NCBI RefSeq assembly: GCF_010550695.1
Contig: NZ_JAAGOB010000003.1
Location: forward strand, 124,001-188,000
Reading direction: 5' to 3'
Length of the DNA stretch: 64,000 nt
Source of the DNA: Phytoactinopolyspora alkaliphila
GTDB lineage: Bacteria > Actinomycetota > Actinomycetes > Jiangellales > Jiangellaceae
Positions 19,210 through 29,251 of this stretch are shown here, one piece after another (the first letter of the stretch is position 1; each line of letters begins with the position of its first letter). The position numbers and the translations under genes were made by a program. The notes below the pieces were generated by a model. That model saw only the letters and a program-made list of their open reading frames with translations. It searched no databases and was not told the DNA's origin.

Positions 19210-20217
19210 ATGAGCTTCATGACATACCTAGGCAAGCGTGTCATGCGGATGGTGCTCTCCCTGACCGCCGTATCCATGATCACCTTCACGCTGCTCCAGC
19301 TGGCGCCGGGAAACTTCGCGGACATCCAGCGGATCAGCGCGGGTGCCGCACAGTTCGGCGGCTCGGGCACCGAGGACATGGTGCACGCGTTCGCCTCCCG
19401 CTACGGCGACGACATCCCGGCCTGGCGGCAGTACCTGATCTTCATGAAGGGTGCTGTCACCTGGGATTTCGGCCCGTCGTACAAGTACCCGACCCAGGAC
19501 GTGCAGGACATCATCGCGCAGGGATTTCCCATCTCGGCCACCATCGCTCTCATCGCGGTGGCCTTGTCCCTGCTGATCGCCATACCGATCGGCGTCTACG
19601 CGGCCGTCCGGCAGAACTCGCCTGCGGATCACGGAACGATGTTCCTGATCACCCTGGGCACGGCGCTGCCGAACTACCTCACCGGCGTCATCCTGGTGCT
19701 GTTCTTCACACTCACCCTGGGGGTTCTGCCGTCCAGCGGCTGGGCCGGCCCGCACTACATGATCATGCCGGTCCTGGCTCTGGTCCTCGGCCCTACCGCG
19801 GTGCTGGCGAGGTATGTGCGCTCCAGCATGCTGGAGACCCTGCGTGAGGAGTACGTGGTCGCGGCCCTGGCGAAGGGTGGGCCGCGGTCCACGGTGATCA
19901 TGCGGCACGCCTTGCGGAACTCGCTGATCCCGATCGTGACGGTGCTCGGGCCCCTGCTGGCGTCGTTGATGACCGGCACGGTGTTCGTCGAGGCGCTGTT
20001 CCGGATCCCCGGCCTGGGCCTGTACTTCGCGCAGGCAGCCGCCAGCCGTGACATGCCGTTGCTGATGGGAACAGCGCTCTTCTTCGCACTGATCTTGATG
20101 ACCATGAACCTGATCGTGGACCTGGTGTACGGGTACCTCGATCCCCGAATTCGAGCGGCAGGGGGTGTCAGCCGGTGGCGACGATCACAGAAGAGCCCGC
20201 TGCGACAGCCGGCGTAG
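19210..20217 (+). CDS. ABC importer permease, DppB/OppB type
   Basis: 335-aa membrane protein, N-terminal TM1 then five C-terminal TM segments. The EAA loop MLETLREEYVVAALAKGG is typical of binding-protein-dependent permeases. Overlaps the next permease by 43 bp, so the two are translationally coupled. Works with 20175-21077, two ATPases and the lipoprotein. Confidence 0.92.
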   Translation: MSFMTYLGKRVMRMVLSLTAVSMITFTLLQLAPGNFADIQRISAGAAQFGGSGTEDMVHAFASRYGDDIPAWRQYLIFMKGAVTWDFGPSYKYPTQDVQDIIAQGFPISATIALIAVALSLLIAIPIGVYAAVRQNSPADHGTMFLITLGTALPNYLTGVILVLFFTLTLGVLPSSGWAGPHYMIMPVLALVLGPTAVLARYVRSSMLETLREEYVVAALAKGGPRSTVIMRHALRNSLIPIVTVLGPLLASLMTGTVFVEALFRIPGLGLYFAQAAASRDMPLLMGTALFFALILMTMNLIVDLVYGYLDPRIRAAGGVSRWRRSQKSPLRQPA

Positions 20218-21077
20218 AGGCCGGAGAGGCCAGGAGTCACTGGTCGCGTGCGTGGGCCCGGTTCAAAGCCAATCGGCTCGCGTTCGTGAGCCTGATCTTC
20301 TGCGGTTTGCTGATCGTGACCGCGCTGGCGGCGCCGTGGATCGCTCCGTACCACTTCTCCGAGACCGACCCGGATGCGCGGCTGGCCCCACTAGGCACCG
20401 AGGGGCACCTGCTCGGTACCGACCTGCTGGGCCGGGATATCTTCAGCCGGCTGATCTACGGCCTGCGAACCGCGCTGTTCGTGGCGTTCGGCGCCGAGCT
20501 GGCGTCCCTCGTCGTGGCGATCCTCATCGGGCTGTCCGCCGGGTACATCGGCGGCCGGGTCGACCAGGGGCTCATGGGCATCACCGATGTGATGTATGCG
20601 TTCCCGAGCTACCTGTTCGCCATCGTGCTGGTCACAGTCATGGGACGCAGTCTCTGGGCGGTGATGCTGGCGATCGGGATCTCCTCGTGGGTCACTCAGG
20701 CGCGACTGGTGCGGGCGCAGGTCCTCACGGTGAAGGAACGGGAGTACGTTGAAGCGGCCAGATCGATGGGGGCATCCGGGACGACCATCTCGCTTCGCTA
20801 CATCCTGCCCAACGCCATAGGTCCGCTTCTGGTCACCACCAGTTTCGCCATCCCGGCGGCCATCGGAGCGGAGGCCGGGCTGGCCCTCCTGGGCCTGGGC
20901 GTCCAGCCGCCCACCCCGTCGTGGGGATCGATGATCTCCGAGGGGACCAGCTACATCCTGGCCGCGCCGCATCTGCTGTTCCTTCCGGCGGCGCTGTTCG
21001 CCCTCACTCTGCTGGCGTTCACCTGGGTGGGCGACGGCATCAGGGACGCCTTCGACACAAGCGGGGAGGATCGATGA
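20175..21077 (+). CDS. ABC importer permease, DppC/OppC type
   Basis: 300 aa. Has the OppC N-terminal segment (FKANRLAFVSLIFCGLL), LLGTDLLGRDIFSRLIYGLR and the EAA loop TVKEREYVEAARSMGAS. GTG 20175 lies inside the end of the preceding permease gene. Stop overlaps the first ATPase start (ATGA). Confidence 0.92.
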   Translation: MATITEEPAATAGVEAGEARSHWSRAWARFKANRLAFVSLIFCGLLIVTALAAPWIAPYHFSETDPDARLAPLGTEGHLLGTDLLGRDIFSRLIYGLRTALFVAFGAELASLVVAILIGLSAGYIGGRVDQGLMGITDVMYAFPSYLFAIVLVTVMGRSLWAVMLAIGISSWVTQARLVRAQVLTVKEREYVEAARSMGASGTTISLRYILPNAIGPLLVTTSFAIPAAIGAEAGLALLGLGVQPPTPSWGSMISEGTSYILAAPHLLFLPAALFALTLLAFTWVGDGIRDAFDTSGEDR

Positions 21078-22096
21078 GCCCCTCGTTGGAAGTGGAGGGC
21101 CTGCGCACCGAGTTCGGGCTCCGCGATCGGGTGCTCCGGGTGGTGGACGACGTCAGCTTCACCGTGGAGCCTGGGCAGGCGCTGGCGATCGTCGGGGAGA
21201 GCGGCAGCGGGAAAAGCGTCGCGATGCGTAGCGTGATGCGCCTTCTGCCGAAGACCGGCCGGATCGCCGGAGGACAGGCCCGCCTGGGCGGAACCGATCT
21301 CCTTGCCTTGTCCGAGCGCCAGATGCGCAAAGTCCGCGGACGCGACATCGGGATGGTCTTCCAGAACGCGATGGAGGCGCTCAACCCGACCCTCACGCTG
21401 GAACGTCAGCTGACCGAGCACCTGAAGTGGCACGGGATCTGCGATCACGCCGAAGCCAAGAGACGAGCGGTCGAGACCCTCGGCGACGTCGGCATCCCCG
21501 AGCCGGAGAAACGGATCCGCACCTATCCGTTCCAGTTGTCCGGCGGCATGCGGCAGCGAGCCATGATCGCGATGGCGATGGTCACCCAGCCGTCGGTGCT
21601 GATCGCCGACGAGCCGACTACGGCGGTCGACGTCACGGTCCAGCGCCAGCTGCTGGACCTGCTGGCCGAGCTGAAGGCACGCGGCACCGGCATCATCATG
21701 ATCACCCACGACCTCGGCGTCGCCAGGTACTTCTGCGACGACGCGATGGTTATGTACGCGGGACGCGTGGTTGAGCATGGGCCGATACGACGGCTGCTCT
21801 CCCGCCCCGCACACCCCTACACCACGGGCCTGTTCGAGTCCACTCTCGAGGTAGGCGCCCGCCAGCGCGCGCTCCTGCCGATTCCGGGATCACCCCCCGA
21901 CCTGGCCTACCGGCCGACCGGCTGTGCCTTCCACCCGCGGTGCGGCCGGGCCGAGGAGCGTTGCGGACGGGAAGAACAGCCGTTGCTCCCGTGGCCCGGA
22001 CACGGCGAGGTTGACCTGTTGCACGCGGGCGCGGGACCGGAGCGAAACGCGGAAAGACGCGAGGTCGCCTGCTGGAAGGCGGTGGAGCATGGTTGA
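21074..22096 (+). CDS. ABC importer ATPase, OppD/DppD type
   Basis: 340 aa. Walker A GESGSGKS, signature LSGGMRQRAMIAMAM, Walker B VLIADEPTTAVD, H-loop MITHD. The C-terminal oligopeptide-ATPase extension has CxFHPRCGRAEERC, the Cys cluster that holds a 4Fe-4S site in some homologues. Start ATG 21074 overlaps the permease stop; its stop lies 8 bp inside the next gene. Confidence 0.93.
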   Translation: MSPSLEVEGLRTEFGLRDRVLRVVDDVSFTVEPGQALAIVGESGSGKSVAMRSVMRLLPKTGRIAGGQARLGGTDLLALSERQMRKVRGRDIGMVFQNAMEALNPTLTLERQLTEHLKWHGICDHAEAKRRAVETLGDVGIPEPEKRIRTYPFQLSGGMRQRAMIAMAMVTQPSVLIADEPTTAVDVTVQRQLLDLLAELKARGTGIIMITHDLGVARYFCDDAMVMYAGRVVEHGPIRRLLSRPAHPYTTGLFESTLEVGARQRALLPIPGSPPDLAYRPTGCAFHPRCGRAEERCGREEQPLLPWPGHGEVDLLHAGAGPERNAERREVACWKAVEHG

Positions 22097-23006
22097 CGTG
22101 ACCGTGGAACATGACGACGCGCGGACCGGCGCAGACGGTGCCGGCGGGTACCTGATCACCGCGGATGGGGTCGACAAGGTGTTCAGCACCCGTGCGGGGG
22201 ACGTGCACGCGGTTCGGGACGTGTCCCTGTCGGTGCGGCACGGCGAGACGCTCGGCCTGGTGGGAGAGAGCGGCAGCGGAAAGTCGACGATGGCCAGGCT
22301 GATGATGGGCCTGATGCCGCCCACCAGTGGCACCATCACCTTCGACGGCGTGGACCTGTCGGCGGTTCACGGGCGCGAGATGCGCCGGCTGCGGGCCAGG
22401 ATGCAGATGGTCTTCCAGAATCCGTACGGCTCCTTGCTGCCGCACTACAGCGTGTCGGCGAACGTGGCGGAGCCGCTGCGGCTGCACAAGCGCGGCGACA
22501 AGGAATCTCGACGCAAACGGGCGATCGAGCTGCTGACGATGGTAGGAGTCAATCCGCGCTTCGCCGACCACTATCCGCGGCAGTTCTCCGGCGGCCAGCA
22601 GCAACGGGTCGCCATCGCCAGGGCGCTGGCGCTGGAGCCGAAGCTGCTCATGTGTGACGAGCCGACGTCGTCGCTGGACGTCTCCATCCAGGCGCAGGTC
22701 CTTGCACTGCTCGACGAGCTTCGCACCAGCCTCGGGCTGACGCTGGTGTTCATCTCGCACAACCTCGCCGTCGTGGAGCGCTTCGCTGACCGGGTGGCGG
22801 TGATGTGCCTCGGGCAGGTGGTCGAGATCGCGCCGACCGAAGTCCTGTTCGATTCCCCGCGTCACCCGTACACGCAGCAGCTGCTCGCGGCGGTCCTGCC
22901 CGTCACCAAGGATCCGTTGCCGGCCCCCGCGACGCCGTGGCAGCCCAGGGCCGAGGTCCTGCCGTTGCGGGAGGTGGCTCCCGGCCACTTCGTGCGCGAA
23001 GCCTGA
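22089..23006 (+). CDS. ABC importer ATPase, OppF/DppF type
   Basis: 305 aa. Walker A GESGSGKST, signature FSGGQQQRVAIARAL, Walker B LLMCDEPTSSLD, H-loop FISHN. Heterodimeric partner of the OppD-type ATPase. It lacks the C-terminal Cys cluster usual in OppF. ATG 22089 overlaps the preceding gene by 8 bp. Confidence 0.93.
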   Translation: MVDVTVEHDDARTGADGAGGYLITADGVDKVFSTRAGDVHAVRDVSLSVRHGETLGLVGESGSGKSTMARLMMGLMPPTSGTITFDGVDLSAVHGREMRRLRARMQMVFQNPYGSLLPHYSVSANVAEPLRLHKRGDKESRRKRAIELLTMVGVNPRFADHYPRQFSGGQQQRVAIARALALEPKLLMCDEPTSSLDVSIQAQVLALLDELRTSLGLTLVFISHNLAVVERFADRVAVMCLGQVVEIAPTEVLFDSPRHPYTQQLLAAVLPVTKDPLPAPATPWQPRAEVLPLREVAPGHFVREA

Positions 23007-23028
23007 CGCCTGTCGAAGGAGAGATGAC

Positions 23029-24888
23029 GTGACGCAATCCGCGCCGATCATGGTGGTGCCCGGCGACGACGCCCCTGGGCACACCGAAAGCGCTGACCGT
23101 CAGCCGTGGTGGCTCTACTGCACCGAGGTGCTCGGCCACCTCCGGCTGCCGTACGAGACGGTGACACCAGCAGATGTGGCGGCGCGCGAGCACGCCCGCA
23201 TCGCCGTGTTCCCCGCCGCGGCTCGGCTCGACGAGAACGAGGCGTCGGCGGTGCGGCGATGGGTGGCCGACGGCGGCGTGGCCGTGTGTGTCGGCGCCGG
23301 TCCGCTCACGGCCGCGTTCGGTGTGTCCGCCACCGGCGAGGTGAGCGACGGCCACGTGAGCGTGACCGGGGGGAACGGCTGGGTCGATCCGCCGGATGTG
23401 CCGCTGCGCGTGCTCGGCGGCGTGCGCCTGGACGTGCCGGCGCCGGACGAGGCCGCATCCGACGGGACAGCGGTACTCGCCCGGTGGAGCGACGACGGCA
23501 CGACGGCGATGCTGGCCCGGCGGCACGGCGCGGGATTCGCCGTCGTCTCGGGCGTGGACCTGTGGCAGACCATCGTCCGTATTCAGCAAGGCGATCCGGT
23601 CCGCGAGGACGGTGTGCCGGCGGCCGACGGGTCGGCGGCGGTGGACGACGGGGTCCTCAAGTGCGACGACGGCATCGTCCTCTCCTACGAAACGGACCGG
23701 GCGCTGCCGCCTGACGGCTGGGTGCCGAGGCCGGACGGGCGAGCCGGACTCGAGCCGGTGCCGGTCTTCCACCGCCCCCACGCCGATCTGTGGCGGCAGG
23801 CGTTCGTGCAGGTGCTGTTCGAGGCCGCCGCGCGGACCGGCGTCGTCCTCCCGTGGCTGTACTACTGGCCGTCGGGCGTGCCGGCCGTCGCTCACCTGTC
23901 GGTGGATTCCGATCGGAACGTGAGCGAAGAGGCGGAGACCACGCTGCGCCTGTTCGACGAGGCCGGCGTGCGTACCACCTGGTGTCACGTCTATCCGGGC
24001 GGGTACGAGCCGGAGGTGGTGCGCGCCATCGCCGAGCGTGGGCACGAGCACGCCCTGCACTACAACGCTGTCGGAGACGCGGACATCGCGACGTGGGGCT
24101 GGCCCCAGATGCGCGCTCAGCACGCGTGGGCGCAAGCGATGACCGGGCACGAGGAGATCGTGTCCAACAAGAACCATTACACGAGGTGGGAAGGCTGGGA
24201 CGAGTTCTACCTGTGGTGCCAGGCGCTGGGCGTCCAGATCGATGAATCGCGGGGTCCCAGCAAACAAGGCAACGTCGGCTTCCCGTTCGGGACCGCGCAT
24301 CTGTCCTTCCCGATGGCCGGCGTGGAGGACAACGGGAGCCGGCTCGACGTGCTCGTGCTGCCGTTGCACGTGCAGGATCTCGCCTGGGCCGCGCATGAGT
24401 CGGTCCGTGACGTCATCCTCGAGCAGGCGCTCGCGCACCACGGGGTGGCGCACTTCCTGTTCCACCCGGTCCACGTGTACCGGCGGACATATGTCCAGGA
24501 CGCTTGCCGGGACGTGGTGGCGCTCGCGCGAGACCACGGGATGCCGTGGTGGACGGCCGCGCAGCTGAACGCCTGGGAGAGGCTGCGGCGTGAGGTGTCG
24601 CTGTCGGTACGCGCAGCCGCGGCCGGCGCGTTGGACGTCGTCGTGAACACCCCGCGCCCGGTACAGGACGCGGCCATCCTGCTCGCCCTTCCGGACGACT
24701 GGGCCGGCTCCCCCGGCTCCGCACGCACCGATGCCGGTGTGGAGGTGGGACACGCCGTGGTGGACCGGCACGGGCGCCGGATGGTGGAACTCACCACCGA
24801 CCTGCCCGCAGGAGAGACGTTGATCACGCTGACGGCGGCCGGGACCACCGTGCCTGCCGGAGCAGCCACTGGAGGTGGGTATCGATGA
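23029..24888 (+). CDS. NodB-like deacetylase domain protein with N-terminal GATase-like domain
   Basis: 619 aa, cytoplasmic. Residues about 1-230 resemble a glutamine-amidotransferase-like fold used by some carbohydrate enzymes (IAVFPAAARLDENEASAVRRW then VAVCVGAG). The central part has HLSVDSDRNVSEEAETTLRLF, equivalent to the NodB catalytic Asp-Asp, and HALHYNAVGD for the following His. The C-terminal 100 residues are beta-rich. Probable amide or ester deacylation of a carbohydrate. GTG start with GAAGGAGAG; ATGA overlap with the SIS gene. Confidence 0.7.
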   Translation: MTQSAPIMVVPGDDAPGHTESADRQPWWLYCTEVLGHLRLPYETVTPADVAAREHARIAVFPAAARLDENEASAVRRWVADGGVAVCVGAGPLTAAFGVSATGEVSDGHVSVTGGNGWVDPPDVPLRVLGGVRLDVPAPDEAASDGTAVLARWSDDGTTAMLARRHGAGFAVVSGVDLWQTIVRIQQGDPVREDGVPAADGSAAVDDGVLKCDDGIVLSYETDRALPPDGWVPRPDGRAGLEPVPVFHRPHADLWRQAFVQVLFEAAARTGVVLPWLYYWPSGVPAVAHLSVDSDRNVSEEAETTLRLFDEAGVRTTWCHVYPGGYEPEVVRAIAERGHEHALHYNAVGDADIATWGWPQMRAQHAWAQAMTGHEEIVSNKNHYTRWEGWDEFYLWCQALGVQIDESRGPSKQGNVGFPFGTAHLSFPMAGVEDNGSRLDVLVLPLHVQDLAWAAHESVRDVILEQALAHHGVAHFLFHPVHVYRRTYVQDACRDVVALARDHGMPWWTAAQLNAWERLRREVSLSVRAAAAGALDVVVNTPRPVQDAAILLALPDDWAGSPGSARTDAGVEVGHAVVDRHGRRMVELTTDLPAGETLITLTAAGTTVPAGAATGGGYR

Positions 24889-25721
24889 GCGAAGACGACG
24901 CGCATACGGCGACGCGGCGAGGAAGCGGCGCGCTGACCGGGGATCCGAGCGGTGCGGTGGCGGGCACGGCGGCCCTGATGGGCGAGTACCTGACGGCCGT
25001 CACCGGGCTGCTGGAGACCATCCGGGACGAGGAGGCCGGTGCGGTGCATCGGGCCGCCGCGCTGATCGCCGATCATGTCGCCCGCGACGAGCTGGTGTAC
25101 ATCTACGGTCCCGGCGGGCACTCCAACCTGGCGGCACAGGAGGTGTTCTTCCGCGCCGGCGGGCTGGTCCACATCAGCGCCATCCTCGACGGCGGCACCC
25201 TCCTCTCCGATGGCGCACTGCGTTCGATGGCCATGGAACGCACGCCCGGCTACGCGACCGTGGTGATGCGAGACAACCGGATCGGCGCTGGAGACCTGCT
25301 GATTCTGGTCAACGCCTATGGCATCAACGCGGCCCTCATCGACGCCGCGCGATACGCCAGACAGGAGGGCGCCACTGTGATCGGTGTGTCGTCGCGCCAA
25401 CACGCGGAGGCGACGGCACCGGACCACCCCGCCAGGCATCCGAGCCGGGAGAATCTGCACGACCTGGTCGACGTGCACGTCGACACGAAGGTGCCGGTGG
25501 GCGACGCCGTCTTGAACATCGACGGCCTGGCGGAGAACGTCGCGGCGATCTCCACGTTCGTCAACGCCTATGTGCTCAACAGCATCACCGCCTCGGCGAC
25601 CGCCGAGCTGGTGCGCCGCGGGGTGACGCCGCCGATCTGGCGCAGCGGCAACGCGCCCGGTGGCGACAGTCAGCACGCGACATTCCTCGACCGTTTCCAG
25701 TCCCGGGTGAGGTGGCTGTGA
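24885..25721 (+). CDS. SIS-domain protein (UPF0309-like phosphosugar binding)
   Basis: 278 aa. YIYGPGGHSNLAAQEVFFRAGGLVH and DLLILVNAYGINAALIDAARYAR are typical of single-SIS-domain proteins of the UPF0309 type. SIS domains bind or isomerise phosphosugars. Sandwiched by 4-bp overlaps on both sides, it is certainly co-expressed with deacetylase and ceramidase-like genes. Role: likely handling of an amino sugar phosphate, inferred. Confidence 0.82.
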   Translation: MSEDDAHTATRRGSGALTGDPSGAVAGTAALMGEYLTAVTGLLETIRDEEAGAVHRAAALIADHVARDELVYIYGPGGHSNLAAQEVFFRAGGLVHISAILDGGTLLSDGALRSMAMERTPGYATVVMRDNRIGAGDLLILVNAYGINAALIDAARYARQEGATVIGVSSRQHAEATAPDHPARHPSRENLHDLVDVHVDTKVPVGDAVLNIDGLAENVAAISTFVNAYVLNSITASATAELVRRGVTPPIWRSGNAPGGDSQHATFLDRFQSRVRWL

Positions 25722-27058
25722 GCGGCCCGCTGGAACCGGCGCTGGTAGGCGTCGCCACTGTCGACATCACACCGCCGGTGGGATCGCTGATGGCCGGGTT
25801 CGCGGTGCGCGTCGCTCCGTCGGCCGGCGTCCACGATCCGTTGCTCGCCACCGCGGTGGCCGTGTCCCACGGCGACAGCGCGTCGGTCATCGTCTCCGCT
25901 GACCTGATCAGCCTGGACATGGGCGACGCCGCCGAGATCGGCCGGCGGATCGCGGAGGACCTCGGCATTCCCGCCGGGTCCGTCGCGGTGACGGTCAGCC
26001 ACACCCACGGCGGTCCGAAGGTCAAGGCGCTCGGCTTCGGCGCCCAGAGGGACGAGAAGTATGTGGAGTCCGGGTTCGCGGGCATCGTGAACGCTGGACG
26101 GCGAGCATGGAAGGCGCGCCGGTCGGCATGGATGCGCTCGGGGGTGGCCTATCTGGACTCGGTCGCGCACAATCGTCGCGGCACCGAGGTGATCGACCCC
26201 ACGGTCTTCGCGATCCAGTGGACCGACGATGCCGGCGCGCCGATCGTGACGATCTTCTCGCATGCCTGTCACCCGGTGACGCTGGGGCCGGACAATCTCT
26301 CCATCACGGCTGACTGGCCGGGTGCTGCACGGCGGCACGTGCGCGAGGCCGTGGGCGGCGAGGTGATGTTCGTCCAGGGCTGTTGTGGCCAGATCAACAC
26401 CGGCCACCTGGCCACCGACAGCTTCTCCGCGGAGCCGGCTCCGAAGCGGACCTTCGCGGAAGCCGACGCGATCGGTGCCAGGGTCGGGGACGGCGTGTCG
26501 CGTGCTCTGCGCGCTGCCGACCCGGTGCCGGTCGTGGACGTCGTCGCCACTTCCCGGCGCGTGTGGCTGCCGACACGACCGGCGCCGGACGCATCGACGC
26601 TGCGTGAGTGGGCGCGCGCATGGAAACTCGAGGCGGCGGCGAAGTCGGGTCCCCGGCGGGCGCTGCTGGAGGTATGGAGCGAGTGGGCGCTCTATTGGCG
26701 CGATCGCCCGTCGCCCGGCGGCCTGGAGGTCCCGGTCTCGGTGCACTGGTGGGGCGGCTTCGGCATCGTGATGCTTCCTGGGGAGCCCTTCGTGGAGTTC
26801 GCCCTCGACCTGCGAAACGCCCTGCGCCGTCCGGACCTTCTGGTCATGGGGTACACCGGTGGTGTCCCCGGGTACATCCCGTTGCGCGAGGCGGACTATG
26901 CCGCCGGCGGATACGAGATCGAGATGGCCTACCGGAGCTCCCGCCTGTTCTCCGGCCCGTACACGCCGGACGCCGGGAGGATCTTGTACGAGGCGGCCCT
27001 CGACCTTGCCCGCGAGCGTGTGGCGGGCCGGCCGGTCGGGCTGCGGCGAGTGCCGTGA
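25718..27058 (+). CDS. Neutral/alkaline ceramidase-like hydrolase
   Basis: 446 aa, corresponding to the N-terminal catalytic domain only of neutral ceramidases. ATVDITPPVG, VTVSHTHGGPK (zinc His pair), FSHACHPVTLGPDN and FVQGCCGQIN match family landmarks. No signal peptide and no C-terminal Ig-like domain, so it is intracellular and shorter than true ceramidases. It probably cleaves an amide bond in an imported small molecule. GTG 25718 overlaps the SIS stop. Confidence 0.82.
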   Translation: MSGPLEPALVGVATVDITPPVGSLMAGFAVRVAPSAGVHDPLLATAVAVSHGDSASVIVSADLISLDMGDAAEIGRRIAEDLGIPAGSVAVTVSHTHGGPKVKALGFGAQRDEKYVESGFAGIVNAGRRAWKARRSAWMRSGVAYLDSVAHNRRGTEVIDPTVFAIQWTDDAGAPIVTIFSHACHPVTLGPDNLSITADWPGAARRHVREAVGGEVMFVQGCCGQINTGHLATDSFSAEPAPKRTFAEADAIGARVGDGVSRALRAADPVPVVDVVATSRRVWLPTRPAPDASTLREWARAWKLEAAAKSGPRRALLEVWSEWALYWRDRPSPGGLEVPVSVHWWGGFGIVMLPGEPFVEFALDLRNALRRPDLLVMGYTGGVPGYIPLREADYAAGGYEIEMAYRSSRLFSGPYTPDAGRILYEAALDLARERVAGRPVGLRRVP

Positions 27059-27110
27059 CGAGAGGCTGCGGGAGCCGGTTACGCGGTGGGCGACGGGGGA
27101 GGACACCGGC

Positions 27111-28706
27111 GTGCCGGCCGAGCTGCTGATCCGCGGTGGGCTGGTCCACGACGGAACCGGAGCGCGGCCACGCCGGGCCGACGTCGTGGTCGACGACGGT
27201 GTGATCGTCGAGGTGACGAGCCGGGCCGGGCACGCTGAAGCGGCGCGAGTGATCGATGCCGGCGGCCTCGCGGTCAGCCCAGGCTTCATCGACGTCCACA
27301 CCCATTCCGACGTCAGCGTGCTGCTGGACGGGCGCGCCGAGAGCAAGATCCACCAGGGTGTGACGACGGAGGTGACCGGCAACTGCGGATTCTCGCCGTT
27401 CCCGCTCGTCGGCGACGTCCTGGAGGACCAGCTCGACCTGCTCGCCGGGCTCGGCCACGATCCGGTCACACCGACCTGGACGGACCTGGACGGTTACGCC
27501 GTCGCCGTCGAGGCGCACGGTGTCGCCGTCAACGTCGCTCCGCTCGTAGGTCACGGGCAGCTGCGCATCGCCGCGCTCGGGATGGCGGAGAAGGCGTCCG
27601 CCGGCGGAATCGCGGCGATGCGGCGGCTGCTGGCCGATCAGCTGGAGCAGGGCGCGTTCGGCATGTCCACCGGCCTGACCTACGTGCCGTCCCGGTACGC
27701 CGGATGGGCCGAGCTGAGCGAACTGTGCTCGGTCCTTGCCGCGCACGACGCGCTGTATGCCACCCACGCCCGGGCCGACGTCTTCCCCGCCGTGGAGGAG
27801 GCCGCCAGTCTCGGCGGAGCCACCGGCGCCAGGATCCAGTACTCGCACGTGGCCTTGAACGAACCGGCCAGTTGGGGGAACGCCGGGCGGCTGCTGGAGG
27901 CGTTCGAAGCCGCTCGCCGCTCCGGGATCGACATCTGCTGTGACGTCTATCCGTACGACGCGTCGGCGTCCGCGCTGACACAATATCTCCCGGCCTGGGT
28001 TCAGGAGGGCGGCGTGCCGGCGATGCGGCGGCGGCTCGCCGACCCCGTGGTGTCGCGCCGCGCCGAGGAGGAGCTTGCGGGCGGCTGGGGACCGGGAGGG
28101 AGGATCCCATGGCTGTGGGAACGGGTGGTGATAGCCAGGGGCACCCCCGCGGAGGCGTCCGTCCCGGCCCCGGACGGTGCCACCATCGAGGAGGCGGCCG
28201 CGGCCGCCGGCATGCCGCCGGCCCGCTACGTGCTCGAGCTGTGCCGCGAGGGTGGCAACAGCGTGCAGGTGGTGCTCTTCTATCGCACCGAGGAGGACGT
28301 CCGGACATTCTTGCGCTGTGAGTTCGCGCTGATGGGATCGGACGGATCCGCGGTGCCGTTCGATCAGCGCGGAGCCCGGCCGCACCCCCGCGGATTCGGC
28401 GCGCATGCGCGGTTGCTCGGCCGGTACACGCGGGAGCTCGGCGACCTCGACCTGTCCACGGCTGTCCGGAAGATGACAGGGGCGGTCGCCGACCGTATCG
28501 GCCTGCCCGATCGCGGTGTTCTGGCGCCGGGCAAGGCCGCAGACATCGTGGTGTTCGACCCGGCGACGGTCACCGACCGGGCGACGTTCCTCGATCCGTG
28601 CCGGCCACCGTCGGGAATCCACCACGTGGTGGTGAACGGTGAGGTTGTCATCGACGCCGGAGTGCAGACCGGCGCCCGCCCGGGTAAGGTCCTGCGCTCG
28701 GCGTGA
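27111..28706 (+). CDS. N-acyl-D-amino-acid deacylase
   Basis: 531-aa amidohydrolase, complete. Metal and catalytic residues: FIDVHTHSD (HxH), TGNCGFSPF (Cys ligand), IQYSHVALN (His) and MGSDGSAVPF (Asp). The C-terminal GVLAPGKAADIVVFDP closes the small beta domain. GTG 27111 has GGGGGAGG 8 bp upstream. It is clearly paralogous to the truncated gene at 1-1371. Between a ceramidase-like gene and ridA it fits stepwise removal of acyl and amino groups from a D-amino-acid conjugate. Confidence 0.92.
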   Translation: MPAELLIRGGLVHDGTGARPRRADVVVDDGVIVEVTSRAGHAEAARVIDAGGLAVSPGFIDVHTHSDVSVLLDGRAESKIHQGVTTEVTGNCGFSPFPLVGDVLEDQLDLLAGLGHDPVTPTWTDLDGYAVAVEAHGVAVNVAPLVGHGQLRIAALGMAEKASAGGIAAMRRLLADQLEQGAFGMSTGLTYVPSRYAGWAELSELCSVLAAHDALYATHARADVFPAVEEAASLGGATGARIQYSHVALNEPASWGNAGRLLEAFEAARRSGIDICCDVYPYDASASALTQYLPAWVQEGGVPAMRRRLADPVVSRRAEEELAGGWGPGGRIPWLWERVVIARGTPAEASVPAPDGATIEEAAAAAGMPPARYVLELCREGGNSVQVVLFYRTEEDVRTFLRCEFALMGSDGSAVPFDQRGARPHPRGFGAHARLLGRYTRELGDLDLSTAVRKMTGAVADRIGLPDRGVLAPGKAADIVVFDPATVTDRATFLDPCRPPSGIHHVVVNGEVVIDAGVQTGARPGKVLRSA

Positions 28707-28786
28707 AGCGCAGGGGGTGGCCGGCCTTGACCGGCCGCCGACGTCACGCAAAGGCAAGATCCGTACACATGATGGAGGTACCTGAC

Positions 28787-29251
28787 ATGACCACTGCCGA
28801 ACAGCGCCTCGCCGCGATTCTGCCCGAGCCGCCGCCTCCGCTGCCGCCGACTGCGCTGATCGATGCCGTGGCGATCGACGAGGCGACGGCATATGTCTCC
28901 GGCCAGGTCGCCTTCACCGGGAGCGGGGGACCGTTGCTGGGCAGGGTGGGTGCGGGGGTGAGCGTCGACGAGGCCGCGACCGAGGCAGCCAAGGCGACCG
29001 CCAACGGTCTGTACCGCCTGGCCGCCGCGCTGGGCTCGCTCGACCGGATCGAGCGGATGCTGAAGGCCACGGTGTTCGTCAACGGCACCGCCGAGCTGAC
29101 GGAACACCCTCAGGTCGCCGACGGGGTCAGCCGGACCCTGCTCGACGTCTTGGGCGAGCGGGGCCGGCACGCGCGGTCCGCGGTCGGGGTGGCGAGCTTG
29201 CCCCTGGGGGTACCCGTTGAGGTGGAGCTCGTCGCCAGAGTGCTCCGGTGA
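28787..29251 (+). CDS. RidA-family (YjgF/YER057c) enamine/imine deaminase
   Basis: 154 aa. AYVSGQVAF, the 'EAATEAAKATANGLYRL' helix and KATVFVNGTAEL are family features; RSAVGVASLPLGVPVEVELVA carries the conserved Arg that binds the carboxylate. RidA clears reactive 2-aminoacrylate-type intermediates made by PLP enzymes such as DSD1-like deaminases. ATG 28787 has GGAGG at 8 bp. Overlaps the M81 gene by 4 bp. Confidence 0.9.
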   Translation: MTTAEQRLAAILPEPPPPLPPTALIDAVAIDEATAYVSGQVAFTGSGGPLLGRVGAGVSVDEAATEAAKATANGLYRLAAALGSLDRIERMLKATVFVNGTAELTEHPQVADGVSRTLLDVLGERGRHARSAVGVASLPLGVPVEVELVARVLR